Assembly (NCBI RefSeq): GCF_000341085.1
Contig: NZ_ANBA01000007.1
Span: 310,001 to 374,000 of the forward strand
Direction: 5' to 3'
DNA length: 64,000 bases
DNA from: Nocardiopsis ganjiahuensis DSM 45031
GTDB lineage: Bacteria; Actinomycetota; Actinomycetes; Streptosporangiales; Streptosporangiaceae
Shown here: positions 18,265 to 27,095 of the stretch, piece after piece
Layout: every line of letters begins with the position of its first letter
Numbering within the stretch: the stretch's first letter is position 1
Notes under the pieces: generated by a model
The model's database searches: none
Told to the model about the DNA's origin: nothing
What the model saw: the letters and a program-made list of their open reading frames with translations, nothing else
Program-made: the position numbers and the translations under genes

Positions 18265-19227
18265 ATGGCAGCCAAGCCGTTCGCCTCATCCGCCGACACC
18301 GAGGCCAAGGAGCAGACCCTCGAGGTCCTGGCCGACGGCGTCTACGCACTCACCGCGGAGGGCGACCCCAACGTGGGCGCCATCGAGGGTGAGGACTTCG
18401 TGGTCGCCTTCGAGGCCCTGGCCACCCCCACCGCCGCCAAGGAGTGGCTCGCCAAGCTCCGCGAGCACACCGACAAGCCCATCCGCTACCTGGTGCTCTC
18501 GCACTACCACGCGGTCCGCGTCCTGGGCGCCAGCGCCTTCGACGCCACGGTCGTCCTCACCCACGAGAAGACCCACGAACTCATCCGCGAGCGCGGCAAG
18601 GAGGACTGGGCCAGCGAGTTCGGCCGCATGCCCCGCCTGGCCAAGGACGCCGACTCCGTCCCCGGTCTGACCTGGCCCACCCAGACCTTCGCCGACCGCA
18701 CCACCATCGACCTCGGCGGCGACCGAGGCGAACTGGTCCTGGAGTACTTCGGCCGCGGCCACACCGAGGGCGACATCGTCGCCTGGCTGCCCAAGCAGAA
18801 GATCCTCTTCGCCGGCGACCTCGTCGAGGCCCAGGCCGCCCTCTACACCGGCGACGCCTTCCACAAGGACTGGGCCGGGCCCACCCTCGACAGCGTCAAG
18901 GCCCTGGAGGCCGAGATGCTCGTCGGCGGCCGCGGCGCCGTCAGCCGGGGCCGTGAGGAGGTCGACGCCGCCATCGAGCAGACCCGCAACTTCCTCGACG
19001 TGATGATCCGCGAGGTCGGCGCCGTCCACGAGCGCGGCGGCACCCTCAAGGAGGCCTTCACCGCCACCCACGACGCCCTGGTCGACGACTACGGCCACTG
19101 GCCGATCTTCGAGCACTGCCTGCCCTTCGACGTCTCGCGCCTGTGGGACGAGTTCCGCGGCATCGAGCGCCCGGTCATCTGGACCGCGGACCGCGACCGC
19201 GAGGTCTGGGACCAGCTGCAGGGCTGA
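18265..19227 (+). CDS. Metallo-beta-lactamase-fold hydrolase-like protein of the homogentisate operon
   Basis: First gene of an aromatic catabolism operon, 320 aa, with the metallo-beta-lactamase fold. The first metal motif reads HYHAVR (near residue 80) instead of HxHxDH, so the Asp and third His are lost. GRGHTEGDIVAW (near 168) keeps the next His, and FAGDLV (near 187) keeps the bridging Asp. At most one metal site looks complete. The C terminus (GHWPIFEHCLPFD) is unlike hydrolases such as glyoxalase II. Start ATG has AAGGG upstream. Its placement before a monooxygenase and hmgA suggests a role in aromatic breakdown, perhaps on a lactone or thioester, but function is not established by sequence. 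Confidence 0.8.
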   Translation: MAAKPFASSADTEAKEQTLEVLADGVYALTAEGDPNVGAIEGEDFVVAFEALATPTAAKEWLAKLREHTDKPIRYLVLSHYHAVRVLGASAFDATVVLTHEKTHELIRERGKEDWASEFGRMPRLAKDADSVPGLTWPTQTFADRTTIDLGGDRGELVLEYFGRGHTEGDIVAWLPKQKILFAGDLVEAQAALYTGDAFHKDWAGPTLDSVKALEAEMLVGGRGAVSRGREEVDAAIEQTRNFLDVMIREVGAVHERGGTLKEAFTATHDALVDDYGHWPIFEHCLPFDVSRLWDEFRGIERPVIWTADRDREVWDQLQG

Positions 19228-19334
19228 CCCGGCCGGGACCGAACCGCCGCGGGGCCGACCGGCCCGGGCCCGGGACGGTCCCTCCTCCACCGCCCACCGC
19301 GCCCGTACGGGGCGCCCCACGAACGGAGCCCGCC

Positions 19335-21005
19335 ATGCGTCCCCCAGCACCCCGCACCCCGGCCGACACCGCCACCGACCCCGTCCTGGTGCTCGGTGCG
19401 GGGCCGGTCGGCCAGACCGCCGCCCTGCTGCTGGCCCGCCGCGGGGTCCCCGTACTGGTCGTCGACGGCCGCCCCGAACGCGACGCCGTCGGCTCCAAGG
19501 CCATCTGCCAACAGCGCGACGTCCTCGACGTCTGGGACTGGCTCGGCGGCGGCAGCATCATCGAGGAAGGGCTGACCTGGGACACCGCCCGCACCTTCTA
19601 CCGGGGGCACGAACTGTTCAGCGTGCACCTGCCGGACCCGGGCGCCTCGTCCCTGCCCTCCTTCGTCAACCTCTCCCAGTCCCGCACCGAACAGGTCCTC
19701 GACGACCTCCTCGCGCGGGCGGGCGTGCACGTCAGCTGGGGCCACGAGGTCACCGGCATCGAACAGGACGCCGACGGGGTCACCGTCGAGTGCGCCACCC
19801 CCGGCGGCCCGGTGCGCCTGCGCGGCTCCCACGCCCTGTCCTGCATGGGCGCCCACGGCGGGGTCGTCCGCAAGGCCCTGGGCCTGGACTTCTCCGGCAC
19901 CAGCTTCGACGACCGCTTCCTCATCTGCGACATCCGCGCCGACCTCGGCGACTGGGAACGCGAACGCCGCTTCTACTTCGACCCCGAGTGGAACCCCGGC
20001 CGCCAGGTCCTCATCCACCCCTGCCCCGACTCGGTCTTCCGCATCGACTGGCAGGTCCCCTCCGACTTCGACCTCGAAACCGAGGAGTCCAGCGGCCGCC
20101 TGGACGCCCGCATCCGACAGATCATCGGCGACACCCCGTACGAGATCGTGTGGCACTCGGTGTACCGCTTCCACACCCGGGTCACCGACCGCATGCGTTC
20201 GGGGCGGATCCTGCTCGCCGGGGACAACGCCCACCTGGTCGCGCCCTTCGGCGCCCGCGGGCTCAACTCCGGGGTCCAGGACGCCGAGAACGCCGCCTGG
20301 AAACTCGCCTACGTCCGCAACGGCTGGGCGGGCGAGGAGCTCCTGGAGAGCTACCACACCGAACGCCACGCCGCCGCCCTGGAGAACGCCGACGTCACCA
20401 GCGCCACCATGCGCTTCCTCGTCCCCCAGGACGACGCCGCCCGCGAACGGCGCGTCAGCGTCCTGGAACAGGCCGTCACCGACGCCCTGGCCCACCCGCA
20501 CGTGGACTCCGGGCGCCTGGCCGAACCGTTCTGGTACACCGACTCCGCCCTGACCACGGCCTGCCCCGAACGCCCCTTCGGCGGCCGGCCCCCGCGCGGC
20601 CGGGCCCCCGCGCCCTGCCCCGGCGTGATCATGCCCGACGTACCCCTGGCCCTGGCCGACCGCCCCGACCTGCCCCGGTTGCGCCCGCTGCTGCGCGAGG
20701 GCCTGACCCTGCTGGTGGGCGCCGCCGCCGAGGGCACCGACGTCGAACTCCTGCGCGCCGCGGTGCACGCCGCCGCCACCGAGGCGACCCCGGCCCCCCT
20801 CACCACGTTCCACATGGCCGACGTCGATCCCACCGGAGCCCTGCACAGCGCCCTGGCCCCCGAACCCGGCCAGGTCTGGCTCGTGCGCCCCGACGCCCAC
20901 GTCGCCGCCGTCGTCCCCGGCACCGACCTCGACGCCGTCCGGGCGGCGGTCCGCACCACCCTGGGCCACCCGGCGGCCGACACGGCCGACACCGTGCCGG
21001 CCTAG
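19335..21005 (+). CDS. FAD-dependent aromatic monooxygenase (PheA/TfdB/MhpA type)
   Basis: A class A flavoprotein hydroxylase, 556 aa, that adds one oxygen to an aromatic ring using NAD(P)H and O2. The FAD motif VLVLGAGPVGQTAALLLARR (residues about 17-36) starts the protein, and the second FAD motif GRILLAGDNAHLVAPFGARG lies near 295, where AGD-AH-PP is usual. A thioredoxin-like C-terminal domain follows. The place between the MBL-fold gene and hmgA suggests it makes homogentisate, for example from 3-hydroxyphenylacetate, since no 4-hydroxyphenylpyruvate dioxygenase is present here. That substrate is inference. The start at 19335 is the first ATG before the FAD motif. Confidence 0.85.
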   Translation: MRPPAPRTPADTATDPVLVLGAGPVGQTAALLLARRGVPVLVVDGRPERDAVGSKAICQQRDVLDVWDWLGGGSIIEEGLTWDTARTFYRGHELFSVHLPDPGASSLPSFVNLSQSRTEQVLDDLLARAGVHVSWGHEVTGIEQDADGVTVECATPGGPVRLRGSHALSCMGAHGGVVRKALGLDFSGTSFDDRFLICDIRADLGDWERERRFYFDPEWNPGRQVLIHPCPDSVFRIDWQVPSDFDLETEESSGRLDARIRQIIGDTPYEIVWHSVYRFHTRVTDRMRSGRILLAGDNAHLVAPFGARGLNSGVQDAENAAWKLAYVRNGWAGEELLESYHTERHAAALENADVTSATMRFLVPQDDAARERRVSVLEQAVTDALAHPHVDSGRLAEPFWYTDSALTTACPERPFGGRPPRGRAPAPCPGVIMPDVPLALADRPDLPRLRPLLREGLTLLVGAAAEGTDVELLRAAVHAAATEATPAPLTTFHMADVDPTGALHSALAPEPGQVWLVRPDAHVAAVVPGTDLDAVRAAVRTTLGHPAADTADTVPA

Positions 21006-21128
21006 CCGGCCCCGGGCAGGAACGACCAGGACGCGCCCCGACGGCGCGGACCGGGACGGACAGGCGAGGCGGCGCCGAGCCGCGCTTCTCACAGACCGCT
21101 GGACACATCCAAGGAGGAAGAGCCGGAC

Positions 21129-22358
21129 ATGGCGTACTACCGCAAGATCGGCGAGGTGCCCCGCACCCGCCACACCCAGCACCACAACCCCGACGGCGGC
21201 CTGTACTACGAGGAGCTGATGGGGGAGGAGGGCTTCTCCGCCGACTCCTCCCTCCTGTACCACCGGGCCATCCCCTCGGCCATCGTCGACGCCGCCGAGT
21301 GGGAGGTCCCCGACCAGTCCCTGAAGCGCAACGCCCCGATGGTGCCCCGCCACCTCAGGCTCCACGACCTCTTCCAGGGCCAGGACTGGAAGGCGGCCGA
21401 CGTCGTCGAGTCCCGCCGCCTCGTCCTGGGCAACGGCGACGTGCGCATCTCCTACGTGGTCGCCGGAGCGCCCTCGCAGCTGTACCGCAACGGCATCGGC
21501 GACGAGTGCGTGTACGTCGAGTCCGGCACCGCCCGCGTGGAGACGGTGTTCGGCCTGCTGGAGGTCGGCCGCGGCGACTACGTGATCCTGCCGCGCGCCA
21601 CCACCCACCGCTGGGTGCCCACCGGCGACGAACCGCTGCGCGCCTACGTGGTGGAGGCCAACAGCCACATCGCCCCGCCCAAGCGCTACCTGTCCCGCTA
21701 CGGCCAGCTCCTGGAGCACGCCCCCTACTGCGAGCGCGACCTGCGCGGACCCTCCGAGCCCCTGCTCGTCGAGGGCGAGAACGTGGACGTGCTCATCAAG
21801 CACCGCGGCGACGGCCCCGGCGGTATCTCCGGCACCCGCTACACCTACCCCACGCACCCCTTCGACGTCGTGGGCTGGGACGGCTGCCTGTACCCGTACG
21901 TGTTCAACGTCGACGACTTCCAGCCCATCACCGGCCGCATCCACCAGCCGCCGCCCGTCCACCAGGTGTTCGAGGGCCACAACTTCGTCATCTGCAACTT
22001 CGTGCCGCGCAAGGTGGACTACCACCCCGCCTCCATCCCGGTGCCCTACTACCACTCCAACGTGGACTCCGACGAGGTCATGTTCTACTGCGGCGGCGAC
22101 TACGAGGCCCGCAAGGGTTCGGGGATCGGGCAGGGCTCCATCTCACTGCACCCGGGCGGGCACTCGCACGGCCCCCAGCCCGGCGCCTACGAGCGCAGCG
22201 TGGGCGTGCAGGCCTTCGACGAGCTCGCCGTCATGGTCGACACCTTCCGCCCGCTCGACCTCGGTGAGGGCGGCACCGCCGTCGACGACGGCAGTTACGC
22301 CTGGACCTGGGCCAAGGGCCAGCGGGACCGGCTGAACAAGGGGGAGGGGACGGCGTGA
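21129..22358 (+). CDS. hmgA: Homogentisate 1,2-dioxygenase
   Basis: A non-haem iron dioxygenase that opens the homogentisate ring to maleylacetoacetate, 409 aa, close to the family's usual length in actinobacteria. Recognisable parts are the N-terminal YYRKIGEVPRTRHTQH, the cupin strands around residues 115-165 (GDYVILPRATTHRWVP), and the C-terminal iron-site region with YHSNVDSDEVMFYCGG (near 312) and SLHPGGHSHGP (near 345). AGGAGG precedes the ATG. The gene's last four bases overlap the start of the next gene (GTGA), so the two are translationally coupled. Confidence 0.95.
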   Translation: MAYYRKIGEVPRTRHTQHHNPDGGLYYEELMGEEGFSADSSLLYHRAIPSAIVDAAEWEVPDQSLKRNAPMVPRHLRLHDLFQGQDWKAADVVESRRLVLGNGDVRISYVVAGAPSQLYRNGIGDECVYVESGTARVETVFGLLEVGRGDYVILPRATTHRWVPTGDEPLRAYVVEANSHIAPPKRYLSRYGQLLEHAPYCERDLRGPSEPLLVEGENVDVLIKHRGDGPGGISGTRYTYPTHPFDVVGWDGCLYPYVFNVDDFQPITGRIHQPPPVHQVFEGHNFVICNFVPRKVDYHPASIPVPYYHSNVDSDEVMFYCGGDYEARKGSGIGQGSISLHPGGHSHGPQPGAYERSVGVQAFDELAVMVDTFRPLDLGEGGTAVDDGSYAWTWAKGQRDRLNKGEGTA

Positions 22359-23221
22359 GCGCACCGCCCAGCCGCACCCTCTACCGGGCCCTGTTCGACG
22401 ACGCCGCGCTGTTCCCGCCCGGCAACGCGCCCATGGGCGAGGCGCTGCCCGCCCACCGGGCGCACCGGGCCTCCCGGCGCTCCGCCTACGTGGGCCCGTT
22501 CCTGGTGGCGGACGCCCGCATCGCCGAACTGCGCACGGTGCTCGCCCGTGAGGACGGTGACCACGCGCCGCTCGCGCTCGGGGTCACCGTCCCCGGCGGG
22601 GCCGACGACGTGGCCGCCGCGGTGGACGCCGTGCGCTCCGACCCCGCGCTGCACCTGGTCGGCGTGGAGGTCGCGGCCGCCCCCGGGCGGGCCGCCGACA
22701 CCGCCGCCACTGTGGTCAAGGCCCTTGCGGCCGGGACCGGCGGGACGCCCGACGCCGAGGGCTACGTGGAGGTCACCCGCGGGGAGAACGCGGCCGCCGA
22801 CATCGCCGCCCTCGCCGGGACCGGCGCCAACGCCAAGTTCCGCACCGGCGGGGTGAGGGCCGAGGCCCACCCCGACGAACCCGAACTCGCCTCGATGCTC
22901 GCCGCCGCGGTCGGCGCCGGAGTGCCTTTCAAGTGCACGGCCGGACTGCACCACGCGGTGCGCCACACCACCCCCGAGGGTTTCGAACAGCACGGCTTCC
23001 TCAACGTGCTGCTGGCCACCCACACCCTCCTCGCCGGGGGCGGTGCCGCCGACGCCGCCGGGGTCCTCGCCGACCGGGACGGCCCCGCACTGGCCGCCCG
23101 CGCCGGAGCGCTCACCCCGGACCAGGTGCGGCGCGTCCGTTCGGGCTTCCGCTCCTTCGGCACGTGCAGCATCACCGAACCCCTGGACGACCTGGTCGTC
23201 CTCGGCGCGATCACCGACTGA
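22355..23221 (+). CDS. Conserved protein of unknown function, coupled to hmgA
   Basis: A 288-aa soluble protein between hmgA and the fumarylacetoacetase gene; its GTG overlaps the hmgA stop. I do not recognise a named domain. Notable stretches are LFDDAALFPPGNAP near the N terminus, an alternating helix/strand body, GANAKFRTGG (near residue 160), PFKCTAGLHHAVRH (near 192), and FGTCSITEP near the C terminus. The Lys/Arg/Gly-rich loops after strands, together with the alternation, look like a TIM barrel with an anion-binding end. The operon has no maleylacetoacetate isomerase of the glutathione-dependent type, and actinobacteria use mycothiol. This protein could supply that isomerisation, with its Cys or His residues as catalysts. 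That role is inference only. Confidence 0.8.
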   Translation: MSAPPSRTLYRALFDDAALFPPGNAPMGEALPAHRAHRASRRSAYVGPFLVADARIAELRTVLAREDGDHAPLALGVTVPGGADDVAAAVDAVRSDPALHLVGVEVAAAPGRAADTAATVVKALAAGTGGTPDAEGYVEVTRGENAAADIAALAGTGANAKFRTGGVRAEAHPDEPELASMLAAAVGAGVPFKCTAGLHHAVRHTTPEGFEQHGFLNVLLATHTLLAGGGAADAAGVLADRDGPALAARAGALTPDQVRRVRSGFRSFGTCSITEPLDDLVVLGAITD

Positions 23222-23261
23222 CCACACGCCCGTCCCGCCCACTCGCAGAAAGCCCCACTCC

Positions 23262-24476
23262 ATGCCCGACAGCTGGCTCGACATCGCCCCGGACGCGCAG
23301 TTCGGCCCGGCCACCCTGCCCTACGGTGTGTTCTCCACCGAGGCCGACCCCGACACCCGCCCGGGTGTGGCGATCGGCGACCACGTGCTGGACCTGGGCG
23401 CCCTTGCCCGGGCACTCGGCGCCCCCTTCGCCGCCGCCGTCTCCGGCCCCGACCTGGACGGCCTCCTGGCCGCCGGGCGCCCGGTCTGGGACGAGGTCCG
23501 CGCCGCGCTCACCACCTGGCTCACCGACCCCGCCCACGAAGCCGACGTGCGCCCCCACCTGGTGGACCGCGCCTCGGTGACCCTGCACCTGCCGTTCACC
23601 GTCGCCGACTACGTGGACTTCTACGCCTCGGAGCACCACGCCACCAACGTGGGCCGCATCTTCCGCCCCGAGCAGGAGCCGCTCACCCCCAACTGGAAGC
23701 ACCTGCCCATCGGCTACCACGGCCGCTCGGGCACCATCGTGGTCTCGGGCACCGACATCGTCCGCCCCACCGGCCAGCGCAAGCCCCCGACCGAGCCCGT
23801 CCCGGTGTTCGGCCCCTCGGCCCGCCTGGACATCGAGGCCGAGGTCGGGTTCGTCGTCGGGACGCCCAGCCCCATGGGCGAGCGCGTGGCGGTGGACGAC
23901 TTCGCCGACCACGTGTTCGGGGTGTTCCTGCTCAACGACTGGTCCTCCCGCGACCTCCAGGCCTGGGAGTACGTGCCGCTCGGCCCGTTCCTCGGCAAGT
24001 CGTTCGCCACCTCGGTCTCGCCGTGGATCGTCCCGGTCAGCGCCCTGGAGTCCGCCCGCGTCGAGCAGCCCGCCCAGGACCCCGAGCCGCTGCCCTACCT
24101 GCGGGGCTCGCAGCCCTGGGGCCTGGACCTGCGCCTGGAGGTCCGGCTCAACGGACACCTGGTCTCGGAGCCGCCGTTCTCCCAGATGTACTGGACCGCC
24201 GCGCAGCAGCTCGCGCACATGACCGTCAACGGCGCCTCCCTGCGCACCGGCGACGTGTACGCCTCCGGCACCGTCAGCGGCCCCGAGGCCTCCCAGCGCG
24301 GCTGCTTCCTGGAGCTGACCTGGTCCGGCAAGGAACCGCTCAAGCTGCCCGACGGCACCGAGCGCACCTTCCTCGAGGACGGCGACGAGGTCACCATCAC
24401 CGCCACGGCCCCCGGCCCGGACGGCACGAGGATCGACTTCGGCGAGGTCACCGGCAGGATCCTCCCCGCGAGGTAG
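23262..24476 (+). CDS. fahA: Fumarylacetoacetase
   Basis: Hydrolyses fumarylacetoacetate to fumarate and acetoacetate, the last step of the homogentisate pathway; 404 aa. The N-terminal SH3-like domain (residues about 1-115) is followed by the catalytic domain with VDFYASEHHATNVGR (near 122), the metal ligands in DIEAEVGFVVG (near 195) and LLNDWSSRDLQAWEYVPLG (near 225), and GKSFATSVSPW. It starts 40 bases after the unknown gene and ends the operon; a long hairpin follows. Confidence 0.95.
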   Translation: MPDSWLDIAPDAQFGPATLPYGVFSTEADPDTRPGVAIGDHVLDLGALARALGAPFAAAVSGPDLDGLLAAGRPVWDEVRAALTTWLTDPAHEADVRPHLVDRASVTLHLPFTVADYVDFYASEHHATNVGRIFRPEQEPLTPNWKHLPIGYHGRSGTIVVSGTDIVRPTGQRKPPTEPVPVFGPSARLDIEAEVGFVVGTPSPMGERVAVDDFADHVFGVFLLNDWSSRDLQAWEYVPLGPFLGKSFATSVSPWIVPVSALESARVEQPAQDPEPLPYLRGSQPWGLDLRLEVRLNGHLVSEPPFSQMYWTAAQQLAHMTVNGASLRTGDVYASGTVSGPEASQRGCFLELTWSGKEPLKLPDGTERTFLEDGDEVTITATAPGPDGTRIDFGEVTGRILPAR

Positions 24477-24488
24477 CCGGTACGGGAA

Positions 24489-24530
24489 GCGGGAGGGGCG
24501 GCGGCGCCGAAGTGCCGTCGCCCCTCCCGC
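24489..24530. terminator. Strong bidirectional hairpin terminator
   Basis: A 17-bp stem with one G-U type mismatch (24489-24505 with 24514-24530, 8-nt loop) lies between the convergent fumarylacetoacetase and hydrolase genes. Confidence 0.8.
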
Positions 24531-24544
24531 GGCCTCCGGGCGGT

Positions 24545-25936
24545 TCAGCCGCCGATGCCGGCCTCGCGGGCCTCCTGCCAGTTCTTCCGCGAGTCCTCAC
24601 GGGTGACGTAGCCCGAGCGCACGTTCTCCTTCTCGGCACGCACCACCTCGGACAGGTAGGAGCCCCGGTTCGGATAGCGCTCGGACAGCTCCGCCTCGCT
24701 GTAGGGCTCGTGGCTGCCGAAGAGGCGGCAGAACGCGCTCTCGGGGGCGGCCCCGCTGTTCTCGCCGGTGTTCAGCGCGGTCGGCACCTCCACCTGGGAG
24801 AGCCTGATCCCGCCCAGCGCGTGCCCGTCGTCGGCGCGCAGGACCTCACCGGAGGCGGACCGTTCGATCGGCTCCGCCGACGGCGGCAGGGTCCCCCGCG
24901 CGGTCCAGGCCCGCAGGTGGTCGTAGGAGGCGCTCAGCGTCTGGCCCAGCGGCGCCCGGCTGAACGGCGGCAGGGTGCAGTCGAACTCGGTCTGGCCGCC
25001 CAGGTCGCGTTCCTCCACGCCCGCCCGTGCGGCCCGGCCCTCCCAGCCGGAGTGCCCGGTACCGGCGACCTCCCACAGACGGAAGGTGTCGGTGTCCTCC
25101 CGGGGGACGGTCCCGACCACGTCGGTCTCCGAGAGCACCTGGAAGACCGGCTCCGGGCGGTCGCCCTCGGGGGCGGGGCCGACCATGAACCCGTAGCCGT
25201 CGAAGACCGGTTCGGTGTACGGCAGGACCTGCTCGTAGTACGCGGTCATCCGGCCGGCCGACTGCGAGGCGCCGATCGCCAGGACCTGCTCGTACTCCAG
25301 GCCTCCCGCCAGCGGGCCGCCGCCGGGCACCCGCAGTGCCTGGGCGGCCTGCGCGAACACGTCGTAGGAGAGCTGGTCGCCGGCGACCGCTCCGCCGTCG
25401 GTCACGTCCAGGTCGCCGTAGCGGGCCGGGCTCCACTCCGTCAGCTGCGAGACGCCGACGTTCTGCGCCGAGACCCCCACCCAGGTGTAGCCCGAGCGCA
25501 TGATGTGGTCGGCGCTGGGCACCCACAGGGCGTCGAGGTCGTTGCCCGCGGTGACGTTCTGCCACTCGACCAGGGCGGTCGCGTTCGAGTCGCGCTCCTG
25601 GGCGGGGCGGCGCACCAGCACCCGGGTCAGGTAGGGGTGCTCGGAGGCCACCGCGCCGTCGGAGTAGCGGTTGGCGGTCCCGGAGACCAGGAACTCCTCC
25701 TCGACGTAGCCGTGGGCGTCCAGGTCGGCGTCGGTCGCGAAGAACGGGTAGGTGTCCTCGATCCGGTCGGAGCCGGGGTCGCCGGGCGCCTCCCCGGGCA
25801 GGGGCCCCTCGACCTGTGGAACCGGCACCGGGATCGGTTCCGCGGGTGCGGGAGCGGCCGAGGCGGCCGAGGCCGTCAGCGCGAGTGCGAGGCCCAGGGA
25901 GGCGGTTGCCCCCAGTCGTCGTGCGGAAGCTGTCAC
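24545..25936 (-). CDS. Secreted alpha/beta hydrolase domain-containing protein
   Basis: An exported esterase-like protein, 463 aa. The N terminus is a signal peptide: basic TASARRLGA, a hydrophobic stretch, and an ASAAPAP cleavage region near residue 30. The mature part matches the large alpha/beta hydrolase family of domain type 10, with nucleophile elbow GASQSAGRM (near 235) and a late His in EVAGTGHSGW (near 318). The start chosen is the GTG at 25936, which has AAGGG nine bases upstream; a GTG at 25945 overlaps that site. Substrate unknown. It is divergent from the methyltransferase gene. Confidence 0.8.
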   Translation of the reverse strand: MTASARRLGATASLGLALALTASAASAAPAPAEPIPVPVPQVEGPLPGEAPGDPGSDRIEDTYPFFATDADLDAHGYVEEEFLVSGTANRYSDGAVASEHPYLTRVLVRRPAQERDSNATALVEWQNVTAGNDLDALWVPSADHIMRSGYTWVGVSAQNVGVSQLTEWSPARYGDLDVTDGGAVAGDQLSYDVFAQAAQALRVPGGGPLAGGLEYEQVLAIGASQSAGRMTAYYEQVLPYTEPVFDGYGFMVGPAPEGDRPEPVFQVLSETDVVGTVPREDTDTFRLWEVAGTGHSGWEGRAARAGVEERDLGGQTEFDCTLPPFSRAPLGQTLSASYDHLRAWTARGTLPPSAEPIERSASGEVLRADDGHALGGIRLSQVEVPTALNTGENSGAAPESAFCRLFGSHEPYSEAELSERYPNRGSYLSEVVRAEKENVRSGYVTREDSRKNWQEAREAGIGG

Positions 25937-26160
25937 AGCGATCACCCTTGTCTCTGGTGCTTGGACCTCCGGCGCGTGGGAGCGCGCCCGTTCCCGGTCG
26001 GCCCGGCGAACGTACAGCGCACGGAATCCCCCCACAACGGGGGCACAGACGGGTCGGAGCCGAACGGGTGATTTCCCGGATCCCTTCGGGGCGCGGGCCC
26101 ATCCGCTACCGTCGGGGCGCGAGAACACGGTCGTCCACCCCGAAGGAAGGCGAACCCCCC

Positions 26161-26952
26161 ATGAGCGAACGGCCCCCCGAGATCGACACGACCAAGGCCC
26201 ACTCGGCCCGGGTGTGGAACTACTGGCAGGGCGGCAAGGACAACTTCGCGGTGGACCGGGAGGTCGGCGACTACGTCCTGCAGGCCTATCCCGAGATGGT
26301 CGGCGCCGCCCGCGCCGACCGGCAGTTCCTCATCAGAGCCGTCACCTACCTGGCCCGGGAGCGCGGCGTCCGCCAGTTCCTGGACATCGGCACCGGCCTG
26401 CCCACCCACAACAACACCCACGAGGTGGCGCACTCCGTGGCGCCGGGCGCCCGAGTGGTCTATGTCGACAACGACCCCATGGTGCTGGCCCACGCCCGCG
26501 CCCTGCTGACCGGGGGCGGCCTGGGCGAGGTGCACTACGTCGACGCCGACCTGCACCGGCCCGGGACCGTGCTGTCCGCGGCCGGGGAGCACCTGGACTT
26601 CTCGCAGCCGATCGCCCTGACCATCCTGGGCACGATGGGCCACACCCCCGACCACGAGCAGGCCTGTGCCGTGGTGCGGGCCTACGTGGACGCGCTGCCC
26701 TCGGGAAGCTTCCTGGCCATGTGCGACGGCACGGACACCAGCGAGCCGATGATCGAAGCCGCACGCCGCTGGAACAAGACCGCGGCGATCCCCTACCACC
26801 TGCGCTCCCCGAAGGAGATCGAGGACTTCTTCGACGGACTCGAACTGGTGGAGCCCGGGGTCGTCTCCGCTCCCCTGTGGCGCCCCGCGGAGACCGAGGC
26901 CGGCGAGGTCACCGAGGTCGACCAGTACTGCGGAGTGGCCCGCAAACCCTGA
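26161..26952 (+). CDS. SAM-dependent methyltransferase (DUF574/Methyltransf_19)
   Basis: A 263-aa protein of the actinobacterial DUF574 family of SAM methyltransferase-fold proteins. The N-terminal signature HSARVWNYWQGGKDNFAVDRE (residues about 13-33; the DYxLGGKDN-type motif) and the SAM loop FLDIGTGLPTHNNTHEVA (near 80) are clear, followed by VYVDNDPMVLAHARALL. These genes are numerous in Streptomyces-type genomes, and their substrates are mostly unknown. AAGGAAGG lies about 12 bases before the ATG. Confidence 0.87.
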   Translation: MSERPPEIDTTKAHSARVWNYWQGGKDNFAVDREVGDYVLQAYPEMVGAARADRQFLIRAVTYLARERGVRQFLDIGTGLPTHNNTHEVAHSVAPGARVVYVDNDPMVLAHARALLTGGGLGEVHYVDADLHRPGTVLSAAGEHLDFSQPIALTILGTMGHTPDHEQACAVVRAYVDALPSGSFLAMCDGTDTSEPMIEAARRWNKTAAIPYHLRSPKEIEDFFDGLELVEPGVVSAPLWRPAETEAGEVTEVDQYCGVARKP

Positions 26953-27027
26953 GGAGCCGGCTGTTGCCTCCGGCGGAATCCCGGCGGACCGGACCCGGGA
27001 CCGCCCGGGGCCGGACCGGGAACACCG

Positions 27028-27058
27028 GTGCCCGCCCGGTCGGGGACCGGGCGGGCAC
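27028..27058. terminator. Bidirectional hairpin terminator
   Basis: A perfect 14-bp stem with a 3-nt loop (27028-27041 with 27045-27058) sits between the convergent methyltransferase and symporter genes. Confidence 0.8.
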
Positions 27059-27095
27059 TCTCACAGGGTGGTGCGGTGAACCGGGGAGGCCGTGA

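Noticed and set aside
19089..22055. A 988-codon open frame antisense to the homogentisate operon
   Set aside because: The composition is that of a shadow frame (Val/Gly/Asp-rich), and it lies fully opposite to recognised enzymes.
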